Below, piece by piece: positions 8,465 through 16,438 of a stretch of DNA of 32,738 nucleotides. The notes under the pieces were generated by a model. The model was given only the letters and a program-made list of their open reading frames with translations. It made no database searches and was not told where the DNA came from. This DNA is from Lachnospiraceae bacterium (GTDB taxonomy: Bacteria > Bacillota > Clostridia > Lachnospirales > Lachnospiraceae). A program made the position numbers and the translations under genes. Location: positions 1 to 32,738 of the forward strand of contig CABJBM010000043.1 in the NCBI GenBank assembly GCA_902363835.1, written 5' to 3'. Position 1 is the first letter of the stretch; each line of letters opens with the position of its first letter.

Positions 8465-8500
8465 AGACACCGCAAAGCAGTTTTCTGCTTTCCGGCGTCT
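8465..8500 (-). terminator. Terminator of the SRP RNA gene
   Basis: A 16-bp stem (8465-8480 with 8485-8500) with an AAAA loop ends in TTTTGC on the minus strand, 20 bp past the mature 3' end. It separates SRP RNA from the pfkA promoter. Confidence 0.8.
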
Positions 8501-8520
8501 GAAAATTCTTTATATTTAAT

Positions 8521-8782
8521 CCGTGCGTCTCACTTTGAACCGCTATCACAGGCGTTACCCTGACAGTTAACTCGGTCCAGGCACCCTCACGGCACACAGA
8601 AGGTTCCACTTAGTGCTGCTGCATTCCTGCCCTGACACGGTTCATGAAGATCTGTTGCGTAAGACCCAAACGTCATCGCCACTTATCAGGGGCAGCCCTA
8701 CAATAGACAGCCCTGGGTGAGACATCACCCCTGCTAGAGCGGATTGCAGGTACAGGGCACCGCTATCTCCCCGGCTGCACGG
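8521..8782 (-). ncRNA. ffs: Signal recognition particle RNA, large (Bacillus-type)
   Basis: About 262 nt on the minus strand. The two ends CCGTGC (8777-8782) and GCACGG (8521-8526) pair. The conserved domain IV is present: GTCAGG, then the GCA-GGAA-TGC tetraloop hairpin, then AGCAGCAC (about 8607-8635), which is the Ffh-binding core. The long size with an Alu-like 5' domain matches the 6S-type SRP RNA of Firmicutes. It targets membrane and secreted proteins during translation together with Ffh. It has its own promoter and terminator, and lies just after tadA, as in Bacillus subtilis. End positions are judged from pairing and may be off by a few bases. Confidence 0.9.
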
Positions 8783-8817
8783 AAGCTTTATGACATGAAT
8801 TGGTTTAATCGCACTTT

Positions 8818-8846
8818 AGTATACATGGAAAAGAACAGATTGTCAA
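8818..8846 (-). promoter_or_regulatory. Promoter of SRP RNA
   Basis: Minus-strand TTGACA (8841-8846) and TATACT (8818-8823) are 17 bp apart, near consensus. The -35 box overlaps the tadA stop codon (8843-8845). The start would be about 30 nt before the mature SRP RNA, implying 5' trimming. Confidence 0.85.
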
Positions 8847-9337
8847 GGAGTTATGGGGGATTTACCTTCCAGTTTCTTCTTGTTCTTTTCCCGCAGCTCC
8901 TTAAAAAAATCCTTCATCATCTGTGAGCACTCTTCTCCCAAAACGCCTGTTTCCGTCTCCACCTGATGGTTAAAACCTTCCTGGTGAAGCATATCAAGCA
9001 CTGATCCCGCACAGCCTGCCTTTGCGTTCATACAACCCATGACGACTTTGGGGATCCTTGCCTGGACAATTGCTCCGGCACACATAGGACAGGGTTCCAA
9101 GGTCACGTACATGGTACAGCCTTCAAGCCTCCAGTCCCCTATTTTCTTACACGCTTTGCGAATGGCATTGATCTCCGCATGGGATAAGACGTTTTTATCA
9201 ACGGTGCGGCGGTTATATCCCCTGGCAATGATTTTATCTTCATAAACAATGACGCAGCCTATGGGGACCTCGCCTATGGCACCTGCCTTTTCAGCTTGTC
9301 TTATTGCTGCGCGCATATATTTTTCATCTACGGTCAT
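8843..9337 (-). CDS. tadA: tRNA adenosine(34) deaminase TadA
   Basis: A 164-residue zinc deaminase that converts A34 to inosine in tRNA-Arg(ACG), needed to read CGN codons. H53-A54-E55 gives the zinc His and the catalytic Glu. PCPMC (82-86) gives the two zinc cysteines C83 and C86. The length matches bacterial TadA (about 155-170). The longer frame up to 9388 is rejected: AAGAGGGA (9343-9350) is placed five bases before the ATG at 9337. A TTGTAC-17-TAATAG promoter is possible at 9360-9388. The gene is divergent from the radical SAM activase. Confidence 0.93.
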   Translation of the reverse strand: MTVDEKYMRAAIRQAEKAGAIGEVPIGCVIVYEDKIIARGYNRRTVDKNVLSHAEINAIRKACKKIGDWRLEGCTMYVTLEPCPMCAGAIVQARIPKVVMGCMNAKAGCAGSVLDMLHQEGFNHQVETETGVLGEECSQMMKDFFKELREKNKKKLEGKSPITP

Positions 9338-9359
9338 ACTTGTCCCTCTTTGCTTCTTT

Positions 9360-9388
9360 CTATTACTGCCCATATTTTTTGAGTACAA
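9360..9388 (-). promoter_or_regulatory. Possible promoter of tadA
   Basis: Minus-strand TTGTAC (9383-9388) and TAATAG (9360-9365) have a 17-bp spacer. It would give a leader of about 15 nt that still contains the AAGAGGGA site. Both boxes are imperfect. Confidence 0.4.
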
Positions 9389-9460
9389 AGGGATACCCGC
9401 AGGGCGTTTTCATGTGGTATACTGGAATAGTATATCACGAAACAAAGGAATGGTGAAGGT

Positions 9461-10153
9461 ATGAAACTATGTGGTCTTCAAAAAACAACGCTTCTGGACT
9501 TTCCCGGCCATGTGGCAGCCACGATCTTTCTGGGCGGCTGCAATTTCCGCTGCCCCTTCTGCCATAACAGCGGGCTGATCGGCAGTGAGGCCAAGTCCCA
9601 ATTCAGCGAAGAAGAAATTTTAAGCTTTTTAAGAAAACGAAAAGGAATCCTGGAAGGGGTCTGCATTACAGGAGGGGAGCCCACCCTGTCTGAAGATCTG
9701 GAGCCTTTTATCCGGAAAATAAGGGAGCTGGGATATCTCATCAAACTGGATACCAACGGCTACCGGCCGGAGGTCCTAAAAAGTCTGGTTTTAAACGGGC
9801 TTGTGGACTATGTTGCAATGGATATTAAAGCCGGCAGGGAAAATTACTCCAGGGCTGCAGGTGTAGAGAATATAAAGATAAAGGATATTGAGGAAAGCGC
9901 CGCCTTTTTACTTGGAGGAGCCCTTCCTTTTGAATTCCGCACCACGGCGGTAAAAGGAATTCACAGCCTCCGGGATTTTGTGGATATGGGGGAATGGCTG
10001 GCAGGCTGCCCTCATTACTATCTGCAGAATTATCTGGATTCGGACCAGGTCTTATGCCCCGGCTACCAGCCATTTTCCAGAGAAGAACTGGACAGTTTTT
10101 TAAATGTCCTGAAGCTCCATATTCCCAATGCAATGCTCCGGGGCGTTGATTGA
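9461..10153 (+). CDS. Radical SAM activase, anaerobic ribonucleotide reductase activating type (NrdG-like)
   Basis: A 230-residue radical SAM protein of the kind annotated as anaerobic ribonucleoside-triphosphate reductase activating protein. The 4Fe-4S cluster motif is C27-x3-C31-x2-C34 (CNFRCPFC). The SAM-binding GGEP motif is at about 71-74 (ITGGEPTL). MDIKAG (about 120-125) and the YLQNYLDSDQ stretch near the end are typical of this subfamily. These enzymes install a glycyl radical on a partner. No nrdD-like partner is in the window, so the target is inferred from family only. The start ATG follows GGTGAAGGT closely. The gene is monocistronic and ends at a clear terminator. Confidence 0.85.
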   Translation: MKLCGLQKTTLLDFPGHVAATIFLGGCNFRCPFCHNSGLIGSEAKSQFSEEEILSFLRKRKGILEGVCITGGEPTLSEDLEPFIRKIRELGYLIKLDTNGYRPEVLKSLVLNGLVDYVAMDIKAGRENYSRAAGVENIKIKDIEESAAFLLGGALPFEFRTTAVKGIHSLRDFVDMGEWLAGCPHYYLQNYLDSDQVLCPGYQPFSREELDSFLNVLKLHIPNAMLRGVD

Positions 10154-10171
10154 TAAATGGAAACGCACCGA

Positions 10172-10200
10172 TAGGGGGCCTGATCAGCCCCCTAATTTTA
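10172..10200 (+). terminator. Terminator of the radical SAM activase gene
   Basis: An 8-bp GC-rich stem TAGGGGGC (10172-10179) with GCCCCCTA (10187-10194), 7-nt loop, followed by ATTTTA. The stop codon of the convergent acidic protein gene (10184-10186) lies in the loop. Confidence 0.75.
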
Positions 10201-11968
10201 CATCGGTATACCAGAATCCAAACCTGCCGTCTTCCATGGGCTGTTCTTTGGACAGCACAAAGTTGGGAAAACCAAACATGGAAGCCATATATCGCTCATT
10301 GCTGAAATAATGTCCGGGAATCCCCAGAAGATAGCGGGGCATTCCATCTGGATTCAATAACTTTGCCAGGATTAAGTAGCGGTAATTGTAGTATCCGTGC
10401 AAAAGAAAGCTGTTATTGCCATAAACCCAGGCATCTCTTGGAAGAAGACCGATATCCTGAGGCTTAATGGTGAGAATTTCGCAGCCATCCTCATAATCAA
10501 ATGCCAGAATCCTTGTATGTTCACGTTTCAGTTTCTCCCAGATGATATCATGGGAGATTTCGTCCTGGACTTCATTTTGGCGCAAGCGCTCTAATTCATC
10601 CGGATTTCCCAGCTCTGGCCGGATCTCCGGATTGCTCCTGTCTTCTTTTATCACAGCATCTGCCCGGTAACAGATCGTATTCCCAGCCATATCCTGGCCG
10701 CTGCAGGGATAAGGTTCGCTGAATACAGCTTCCCTTTCCTGGACATCTATTGCTTCCCTGTGCCATTGCTCTTCTGCCTTTTCCTGGGCTTCACTCAGGC
10801 TGTCTTCCTGTCCGTCATTTTGCCAATCTCCGGATACCGGTTCTTCCGCAAACTGCAATGCTTCCGGCATATTTTCCGGCATCGGCTCCCCGGCCTGAGC
10901 CTGGTCATCCTGCTGCTGTGCTTCTATTGATTCGAAGACCTGAGGCTGCTCTTCCATTGTTTCGGAATCTTCGGGCTGTGCTTCCATTGCTTCGGAAATT
11001 TCCGGCTGCTCTTCTATGATTTCAGAGGATTCCGGCTGCTCTTCCATGATTTCGGAAGCTTCCGGCTGCTCTTCCATGATTTCGGAATCCTCAGACAGCT
11101 CTTCCATTGTTTCGGAGGCTTCAGGCTGTGCTTCCATGATTTCGGGAATTTCAGGCTCCGGCTCCTCGGCTTCCTCCTGCTGATCTTCCGGTTCCTCCGT
11201 ATACTGAAGCTCCCTTTCGCCGTCCTTTTCCTCATCAGCCACGACCTGTTCCACGTCCTCTGATTCCGCATTTACCAATTCTACAGCATCCGGTTCGGCA
11301 AAATCTGCATCCTTATCATCCGGCACCTGATTTTCCGCCTCCAGGTTCTCTGTCTGCAAAGCTTTCTCTTCCGGCACATCCTGTTCTTCGGGAACCGGAG
11401 CGGTCTCTTCTTCCTGGTCATTGGACGAAGCTTCCACGATCTCCTCCTTATGGGAAATCTCTCCCTGAGTCTCCTGAAGTCCATCGGACTTTAGAGGGAA
11501 TTCTTCTTCGATCTCACGTACCGCCCGTTTTATCTGTTCTTCTGAAATAACGGCCTGTTCCTTCTCCGAAACTGCGGTTGCCGTGCTTCCTAAATCGACT
11601 TCCGCCGCATGGGCAACAGCATCTTCCCAAATGGTCGTATAGGAACGCCATGTATTTTTTACATCATGGATGGTCAGTCCAAAGCACTGATCTACGTTAA
11701 TTCCGGAGTGCTCTATATCGCTTGCCGATACCACAGTCCTGAATTCTCCGGAACCGCCGCGTATAAAAATATTGCCCAGGAATATTTCCTCGTCTGCGGC
11801 TAATAAGTATACTCCAATATCATTGCCGCCCACATATATCCTTTTGACACTGACCGTAATCTTGCACTGGACCCCTCTCGTCTCTATCTTGGCAAATCCG
11901 ATGTTTTTTCCTTTGACTGCGCCTTCATAGGCATAAATATATGAGATTAGTCTTCGATAATTAGGCAT
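10184..11968 (-). CDS. Large acidic repeat protein, unknown function (DUF6128-like C-terminus?)
   Basis: A 594-residue protein in three parts. Residues 1-125 are beta-rich, with no signal peptide. Residues about 140-470 are low-complexity and strongly acidic, and include eight tandem 10-residue units of the form (I/T)MEEQPEASE at 277-356. Residues about 480-594 are a conserved-looking domain rich in Tyr, Gly and Phe (DAWVYGNNSF, YYNYRYLIL, PGHYFSNERYM, GRFGFWYTD). I believe related proteins occur in Lachnospiraceae as DUF6128 proteins, but this is from memory. The ATG is supported by AGGAGTG (11974-11980). It is convergent with the activase gene, and its stop lies in that gene's terminator loop. 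Function unknown. Confidence 0.7.
   Translation of the reverse strand: MPNYRRLISYIYAYEGAVKGKNIGFAKIETRGVQCKITVSVKRIYVGGNDIGVYLLAADEEIFLGNIFIRGGSGEFRTVVSASDIEHSGINVDQCFGLTIHDVKNTWRSYTTIWEDAVAHAAEVDLGSTATAVSEKEQAVISEEQIKRAVREIEEEFPLKSDGLQETQGEISHKEEIVEASSNDQEEETAPVPEEQDVPEEKALQTENLEAENQVPDDKDADFAEPDAVELVNAESEDVEQVVADEEKDGERELQYTEEPEDQQEEAEEPEPEIPEIMEAQPEASETMEELSEDSEIMEEQPEASEIMEEQPESSEIIEEQPEISEAMEAQPEDSETMEEQPQVFESIEAQQQDDQAQAGEPMPENMPEALQFAEEPVSGDWQNDGQEDSLSEAQEKAEEQWHREAIDVQEREAVFSEPYPCSGQDMAGNTICYRADAVIKEDRSNPEIRPELGNPDELERLRQNEVQDEISHDIIWEKLKREHTRILAFDYEDGCEILTIKPQDIGLLPRDAWVYGNNSFLLHGYYNYRYLILAKLLNPDGMPRYLLGIPGHYFSNERYMASMFGFPNFVLSKEQPMEDGRFGFWYTDVKLGG
10901..11140 (-). repeat. In-frame 30-bp tandem repeats (8 units)
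   Basis: Eight consecutive 30-bp units inside the acidic protein gene encode 10-residue units with a MEEQPE core. Units near 10991-11110 are the most alike, and the outer ones have drifted, as expected for expansion by slippage or unequal crossover. Confidence 0.85.
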
Positions 11969-12006
11969 GCCATCACTCCTTTATAATTATTTTATGCAAA
12001 ATGCCA

Positions 12007-12035
12007 TTGCATCTATGACACAAAAATGTTATCCT
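12007..12035 (+). promoter_or_regulatory. Possible promoter of nagB
   Basis: TTGCAT (12007-12012) and TATCCT (12030-12035) are 17 bp apart, about 50 bp before the nagB start. Both boxes deviate from consensus. Confidence 0.4.
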
Positions 12036-12086
12036 TATGAAAAGAATATAACAAAATTTTTTTCAAACGTATGGAGGGATAAAGAA

Positions 12087-12821
12087 ATGAAGCTTTATCG
12101 CGCAAAGGACTACTATGATATGAGCCGTAAGGCCGCTAATATTATATCTGCCCAGATCATTATGAAACCGAACTGCGTTCTGGGACTGGCTACCGGTTCC
12201 TCGCCTGTCGGCACCTATAAGCAGTTGGTGGAGTGGTACAACAAAGGGGATCTGGATTTCTCTCAGGTAAAGACTGCGAATCTGGATGAATACAAGGGGC
12301 TTACAAGGGAAAACGATCAGAGCTATTACTATTTCATGCGTGAAAACCTTTTCCGCCATGTGAACATTGACGAAGCAAACACCAATATTCCCAATGGAAC
12401 GGAAGCTGACGCTGACAAAGAAGCTGCCCGCTACGAGGAAGTTATAAGAAGCTTAGGCGGCATTGACTTACAGCTCTTAGGCCTTGGTCACAATGGCCAC
12501 ATTGGCTTTAACGAGCCTTCCGATATTTTCCCAAAGGATACTCATATTGTGGACCTTCAGGAAAGTACTATTGAGGCCAACAAGCGTTTCTTCGCATCCA
12601 TTGACCAGGTTCCCCGTCAGGCCTATACCATGGGAATCGGCACCATAATGAGAGCCAGGAAAATCCTGCTTATTATCAGCGGAGCTGATAAGGCGGACAT
12701 CCTTCATGATGTGATTTACGGTCCGGTCACCTCCCGTGTTCCGGCATCCATTTTACAGCTTCATCCGGATGTTACCATCGTTGCAGACGAGGCAGCTCTA
12801 TCCAGAATGGAAACCATCTAA
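12087..12821 (+). CDS. nagB: Glucosamine-6-phosphate deaminase
   Basis: A 244-residue enzyme converting glucosamine 6-phosphate to fructose 6-phosphate and ammonia, which feeds amino sugars into glycolysis. Visible motifs are the phosphate loop GLATGSSPVGTYK (about 36-48), the catalytic Asp in NLDEYKGL (about 69-76), and GLGHNGHIGFNEP (about 133-145) with the ring-opening His. The open frame runs further upstream, but GGAGGG at 12073-12078 places the start at the ATG at 12087, which gives the normal family length. No nagA or transporter is adjacent. A terminator follows at 12866. Confidence 0.95.
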   Translation: MKLYRAKDYYDMSRKAANIISAQIIMKPNCVLGLATGSSPVGTYKQLVEWYNKGDLDFSQVKTANLDEYKGLTRENDQSYYYFMRENLFRHVNIDEANTNIPNGTEADADKEAARYEEVIRSLGGIDLQLLGLGHNGHIGFNEPSDIFPKDTHIVDLQESTIEANKRFFASIDQVPRQAYTMGIGTIMRARKILLIISGADKADILHDVIYGPVTSRVPASILQLHPDVTIVADEAALSRMETI

Positions 12822-12865
12822 ACCGGCTTTTTATTCTTATATTGTCAAATAATATGACTGTTCTT

Positions 12866-12895
12866 GCCCGGCTGCTCCTGCGCCGGGCTTTTTTT
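12866..12895 (+). terminator. Terminator of nagB
   Basis: GCCCGG (12866-12871) pairs with CCGGGC (12883-12888) and is followed by seven T. This is a classic intrinsic terminator. Confidence 0.88.
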
Positions 12896-12952
12896 GTGCA
12901 TTTTCTCAGAAAAAACACATTAAGAGATGGATTCCGGCGGGCAAATTAACGG

Positions 12953-12981
12953 TTGGATTTTTTCTTTAAATGGTGTAGAAT
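12953..12981 (+). promoter_or_regulatory. Promoter of the hemerythrin-HIT-YwlG operon
   Basis: TTGGAT (12953-12958) and TAGAAT (12976-12981) with a 17-bp spacer lie just before the hemerythrin ribosome site. Confidence 0.65.
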
Positions 12982-13014
12982 GAGTGTAAAACGTAAGATG
13001 AGGAGATGGGAAAT

Positions 13015-13419
13015 ATGGCATACGCATTTTCAAAAGATTTGGAAACCGGCAACCCGTTAATTGATTCCGAACATCGGCAGCTGATTGATGCGGTAAATAA
13101 CCTGCTTGCCGCCTGCGCTGCAGGAAAAGGCCGTGCAGAACTGGCCAATACCACCAGGTTTTTGCAGGAATATACTGCAAAGCATTTTGGCAATGAAGAA
13201 ATGCTGCAGCTTCGGTATCAATATCCAGATTATGTAAACCACAAACGCTATCACGAGGAATTCAAAAAAGTGGTGGCCGGAATCTGTACCAAACTGGACA
13301 AGGAAGGGCCGTCCATTGCCCTTGTAGGGGAAGTCAATAACGCCATTGCCGGATGGCTGATCAACCACATCAAAAAAGAGGATGCAAAAGTAGCCGCCCA
13401 TATTAAAAACAGATCTTAA
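13015..13419 (+). CDS. Bacteriohemerythrin
   Basis: A 134-residue stand-alone hemerythrin with a non-heme di-iron site that binds oxygen reversibly. In an anaerobe it probably buffers or senses oxygen. The ligand pattern is present: H20 in IDSEHRQL, HFGNEE (about 56-61), HKRYH (about 75-79) and HIKKED near 116-121. The frame has an ATG nine bases upstream at 13006, but AGGAG (13001-13005) abuts that ATG and is nine bases from 13015, so the latter is the better start. First gene of a three-gene run (gaps of 29 and 35 bp). Confidence 0.9.
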   Translation: MAYAFSKDLETGNPLIDSEHRQLIDAVNNLLAACAAGKGRAELANTTRFLQEYTAKHFGNEEMLQLRYQYPDYVNHKRYHEEFKKVVAGICTKLDKEGPSIALVGEVNNAIAGWLINHIKKEDAKVAAHIKNRS

Positions 13420-13448
13420 TCTCCTGAAGGAGAAGCAAAGGAAGGTAC

Positions 13449-13874
13449 ATGATTATGAAAGATCTAAATTGCGCATACTGTATGCAGGGAGAGCTTGTGG
13501 CAAAATTCGGCTATCCCATTTGCGAAATGGAAACAGGATTTTTATATTTATTTAAAGAGCAGAGCAAAAAGGGAAGAGTTATCCTGGCTTACAAAGATCA
13601 TGTCAGCGAGCTGATTGATATTGAAGCTGAAGAGAGAAATGCCTTTTTTGCCGATGTTGCCAGGGTTTCCAGGGCCGTCCACAAAGTATTTAATCCGGAT
13701 AAGGTGAATTACGGCGCTTATGGCGATACCGGCTGCCATCTTCATATGCACATTGTTCCCAAATACAACGGTGAGGATGAATGGGGCAGCACCTTTACCA
13801 TGAACCCGGACAAGGTATATTTAACGGATAAGGAATACGAGGAAATGGCCGCCGATATTCGGGCAGCATTATAA
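13449..13874 (+). CDS. HIT family protein (first copy)
   Basis: A 141-residue histidine triad protein. The signature HLHMHIVPK is at about 97-105, where the middle His is the nucleophile for hydrolysis of nucleoside phosphoramidates or related nucleotides. A CAYC pair at 9-12 may bind zinc, as in the second HIT protein of this window (30795-31232), but the two are otherwise divergent. The start ATG at 13449 has AAGGAAGG upstream; ATG at codon 3 is an alternative. It lies between hemerythrin and the YwlG-like gene. The true substrate is unknown. Confidence 0.88.
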   Translation: MIMKDLNCAYCMQGELVAKFGYPICEMETGFLYLFKEQSKKGRVILAYKDHVSELIDIEAEERNAFFADVARVSRAVHKVFNPDKVNYGAYGDTGCHLHMHIVPKYNGEDEWGSTFTMNPDKVYLTDKEYEEMAADIRAAL

Positions 13875-13909
13875 AAAAGAAACCATACTCATGAAGAGGA
13901 GGCCGGATC

Positions 13910-14461
13910 ATGCTTGAGGAAATCAGAACACAGGCCGCAATGGCTGCAAAAGAATTGCTGGAAGCTGCACATTTAAATGAAAAGGATTTAGTCGTCATCG
14001 GCTGTTCCTCCAGTGAGATCTCCGATCACAGGATCGGTTCCCATTCCAGTGGGGAGATCGGACAGACGGTATTTTCCGCCATTTATGAAGTTTTTCAGGC
14101 GCAGGGAATCTACGTTGCCGCCCAGTGCTGCGAGCATTTAAACAGGGCTTTGATCCTGGAAAAAGAGGCTGCAAGGCTCTATGGCTACGAACCGGTTAAT
14201 GCGGTGCCTCAGTTAAAAGCAGGCGGTTCTTTTGCCACTGCTGCTTACCAGACCTTGCAATGTCCGGTTGCCGTGGAGTCCATAAAAGCCCACGCAGGCA
14301 TTGATATTGGGGATACCTTAATCGGCATGCACTTAAAGGCCGTGGCAGTTCCGGTCCGCATTAAAACCCGGTACATTGGTTCCGCCCATGTGGTCACCGC
14401 CCGTACCAGGCCGAAATTTATCGGGGGAGCCCGTGCCTGTTATGACGATTCCATTGGATGA
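13910..14461 (+). CDS. UPF0340/YwlG-like (TIGR01440) protein
   Basis: A 183-residue soluble protein that I recognise as the YwlG/UPF0340 family, widespread in Firmicutes and of unknown function. Family-like segments are VVIGCSSSEI (about 28-37), the AAQCCEHLNRAL region (about 65-76), AGGSFATAAY (about 104-113) and HAGIDIGDTLIGMHLKAV (about 126-143). The ATG is set by AGGAGG seven bases upstream. Last gene of the hemerythrin operon; the terminator at 14522 follows. Confidence 0.85.
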   Translation: MLEEIRTQAAMAAKELLEAAHLNEKDLVVIGCSSSEISDHRIGSHSSGEIGQTVFSAIYEVFQAQGIYVAAQCCEHLNRALILEKEAARLYGYEPVNAVPQLKAGGSFATAAYQTLQCPVAVESIKAHAGIDIGDTLIGMHLKAVAVPVRIKTRYIGSAHVVTARTRPKFIGGARACYDDSIG

Positions 14462-14521
14462 GGGGAAAAAGCTGAGACAGGATTCTGAAACAGCAGTCTT
14501 CCCAACAATTCAAACATTTAA

Positions 14522-14567
14522 AAACCGTGCCTTGAAGCAGCTTTTACAGCTTATCAAGGCGCGGTTT
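14522..14567. terminator. Bidirectional terminator between ywlG-like and peptide-binding protein genes
   Basis: A 13-14-bp stem (14522-14534 with 14554-14567) is followed by TTTTT on the plus strand and by TTTTTAAAT on the minus strand. It serves the two convergent genes. Confidence 0.8.
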
Positions 14568-14617
14568 TTATGCAAATCTTTATAAATTATCTGATAACGG
14601 TTCTTGGGTCTCAGTCA

Positions 14618-16291
14618 CTATTCCATGGTTGCATGTGTAAAGAACCAGAAGCCGTATGGAGAGTGCCATGTGCCCTTTAATTCAGGTCTCTGTAAGTAGA
14701 AATCACTGGAGTATACAAGCGGTGAAACTGCTGCATCTTCCATGATCATCTTTTCTGCTGCATGAAGCTTCTCATAATGCTCTGCCTTATCAGCCGTATC
14801 ACGAGCCTGACTTAGTAAGTTGTCCACCTCAGGATTGGAATACTTTCCGTCGTTGTTTCCGCTTTCCGTTGTGAATAAGTTCAGCATATTGGAAGGATCA
14901 TCATAATCATATACCCAGCCTCCCCGGGCAATCTGGAAATCGCCGGCCCGGCGGGTTGGTGCAAAGGTGGACCACTCAACAATCTTAATATCCATTCTAA
15001 TGCCCAATTCTTTCCAGGCGCTCTGTAAATACTCGGCAACAGGCTTATTGTAACCGGCTTCATTGGTCATATATTCGATCACCGGGAAGCCTTCCCCGTT
15101 TGGATAGCCTGCTTCTGCCAGGAGTTCTTTTGCCTTATTAAGGTCTTCTTCGTAATTGCTTACATTAAAGTAATCACCGCCATTGTTCTTTCTGGTGACC
15201 TCTTCAAAGGAAGAACCGCCTTCCACATCAGAAATACCAGGGCCTACAAAGTTGGCTGCCGGTAAAACGGTTCCTGCCATTACGGTACTTGCAACGTATT
15301 CCCGGTCAACTGCAAGATTCAATGCGCGGCGTACCAGCACATTGTCAAAAGGTGCCTTTGTAACATTGAAAATCGTATAGGAAGTTGCCATACGGGGATC
15401 TAAGTGATAATCCGGTTTTCCCTGAAGGCTTGGAATCTCATCGGTAGGAATCTCCTTGATCATCTGAACCTCTCCGGTCTGGTATGCGCTGTATGCGGCA
15501 TTGGCATCTTCCATAAGAACAAACTTTAAGGTATTTAGGGTTACAGTATCTGCATCCCAGTAATTTTCATTCTTAGCAAAGGTAATATGGGAACCTGGTA
15601 CCCACTCAATCATCTTTAACGGCCCATTGGAGATATAAGTATCAGCAGTTAAGGACCACTGGTCTCCCTTTGCCTCAACTACGTCCTTTTTTACAGGAGC
15701 CATGCTGGCATGGGTAACAATTTTATCAAAGTAAACGCAGGGAGACGCCAGCTCCGCTACAAGGGTTTTCTCATCAGGTGCGGATACGGCCAGGGCATCA
15801 ACATTTCCTGCTGTTGCCTCTTGATATCCTTTTACCATGGAAAGCATGTCTGCTGCATAAGGAGCTGCTGTGGCAGGATCTGCCAGACGCTTCCAGGAAT
15901 ATACGAAATCTTCTGCAGTGAGGTCAGAGCCGTCGCTCCATTTTAAACCATCCCGTAAGTGGAAGGTATAGGTAAGTCCGTCGTCGCTCACATCATAGGA
16001 CTCTGCCTGTCCGGGAATAATATTATTATCCTTATCAAAGGTTAAAAGTGTCTCAAATGCGTGCAAAATCATATTGGCTGCATCAATTGACGAATTCAAG
16101 GCCGGGTCAATGGTTTCCGGGTCAGGACCGATCTGTACTGCCAGGTCAAGGCCTCCGGTTGCAGTATTTCCTGCTGATTCTGTTTTCTGTGTTTCGTTGC
16201 CGGCTGTACCGGATTTTCCGGAACCGCCGCATGCTGTCAGGATCATCCCTGAAGCAAGGACTGCCGCTAATACAAGCGCCATTTTCTTCAT
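14618..16291 (-). CDS. Oligopeptide-binding lipoprotein of an ABC transporter (OppA/DppE type)
   Basis: A 557-residue extracytoplasmic solute-binding protein of family 5. The signal peptide is MKKMALVLAAVLASGMILTA, with the lipobox LTAC and lipid-attached C21, followed by a Gly/Ser/Thr linker. The N-terminal family signature is visible in EPETIDPALNSS-like residues near 57-68 and in HLRDGLKWSDGSDLTAEDFVYSW-like residues near 110-135. The late segment DYDDPSNMLNLF fits oligopeptide binders. No permease or ATPase gene is adjacent, so it is an orphan binding protein. GGAGGA upstream sets the start, and a promoter lies at 16350-16378. Confidence 0.92.
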   Translation of the reverse strand: MKKMALVLAAVLASGMILTACGGSGKSGTAGNETQKTESAGNTATGGLDLAVQIGPDPETIDPALNSSIDAANMILHAFETLLTFDKDNNIIPGQAESYDVSDDGLTYTFHLRDGLKWSDGSDLTAEDFVYSWKRLADPATAAPYAADMLSMVKGYQEATAGNVDALAVSAPDEKTLVAELASPCVYFDKIVTHASMAPVKKDVVEAKGDQWSLTADTYISNGPLKMIEWVPGSHITFAKNENYWDADTVTLNTLKFVLMEDANAAYSAYQTGEVQMIKEIPTDEIPSLQGKPDYHLDPRMATSYTIFNVTKAPFDNVLVRRALNLAVDREYVASTVMAGTVLPAANFVGPGISDVEGGSSFEEVTRKNNGGDYFNVSNYEEDLNKAKELLAEAGYPNGEGFPVIEYMTNEAGYNKPVAEYLQSAWKELGIRMDIKIVEWSTFAPTRRAGDFQIARGGWVYDYDDPSNMLNLFTTESGNNDGKYSNPEVDNLLSQARDTADKAEHYEKLHAAEKMIMEDAAVSPLVYSSDFYLQRPELKGTWHSPYGFWFFTHATME

Positions 16292-16349
16292 ATCTGTTCC
16301 TCCATATCTTCTTTATTTGCGTCCGCCCATCACAGACAACGCAAGCTCT

Positions 16350-16378
16350 AGCATACCACAGAAAGATGGTTCTTGCAA
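16350..16378 (-). promoter_or_regulatory. Promoter of the peptide-binding protein gene
   Basis: Minus-strand TTGCAA (16373-16378) and TATGCT (16350-16355) are separated by 17 bp, with a leader of about 50 nt. Confidence 0.6.
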
Positions 16379-16438
16379 CGTGGAAAATTTTTCACTTTCT
16401 TTATTCTGCGCAGTGATACCATGATAAAGCAGTAAAGA

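Noticed and set aside
8337..8609. 90-codon minus-strand ORF downstream of tadA
   Set aside because: It covers SRP RNA, its terminator and the pfkA promoter; no ribosome site or protein-like composition.
9395..9436. Promoter for the radical SAM gene from TATACT at 9418-9423
   Set aside because: A -10 match exists, but there is no acceptable -35 box at 16-18 bp.
10901..11140. Regular 30-bp repeats that could suggest a CRISPR array
   Set aside because: There are no unique spacers, the units are contiguous, and they stay in frame in a long ORF with 10-residue periodicity.
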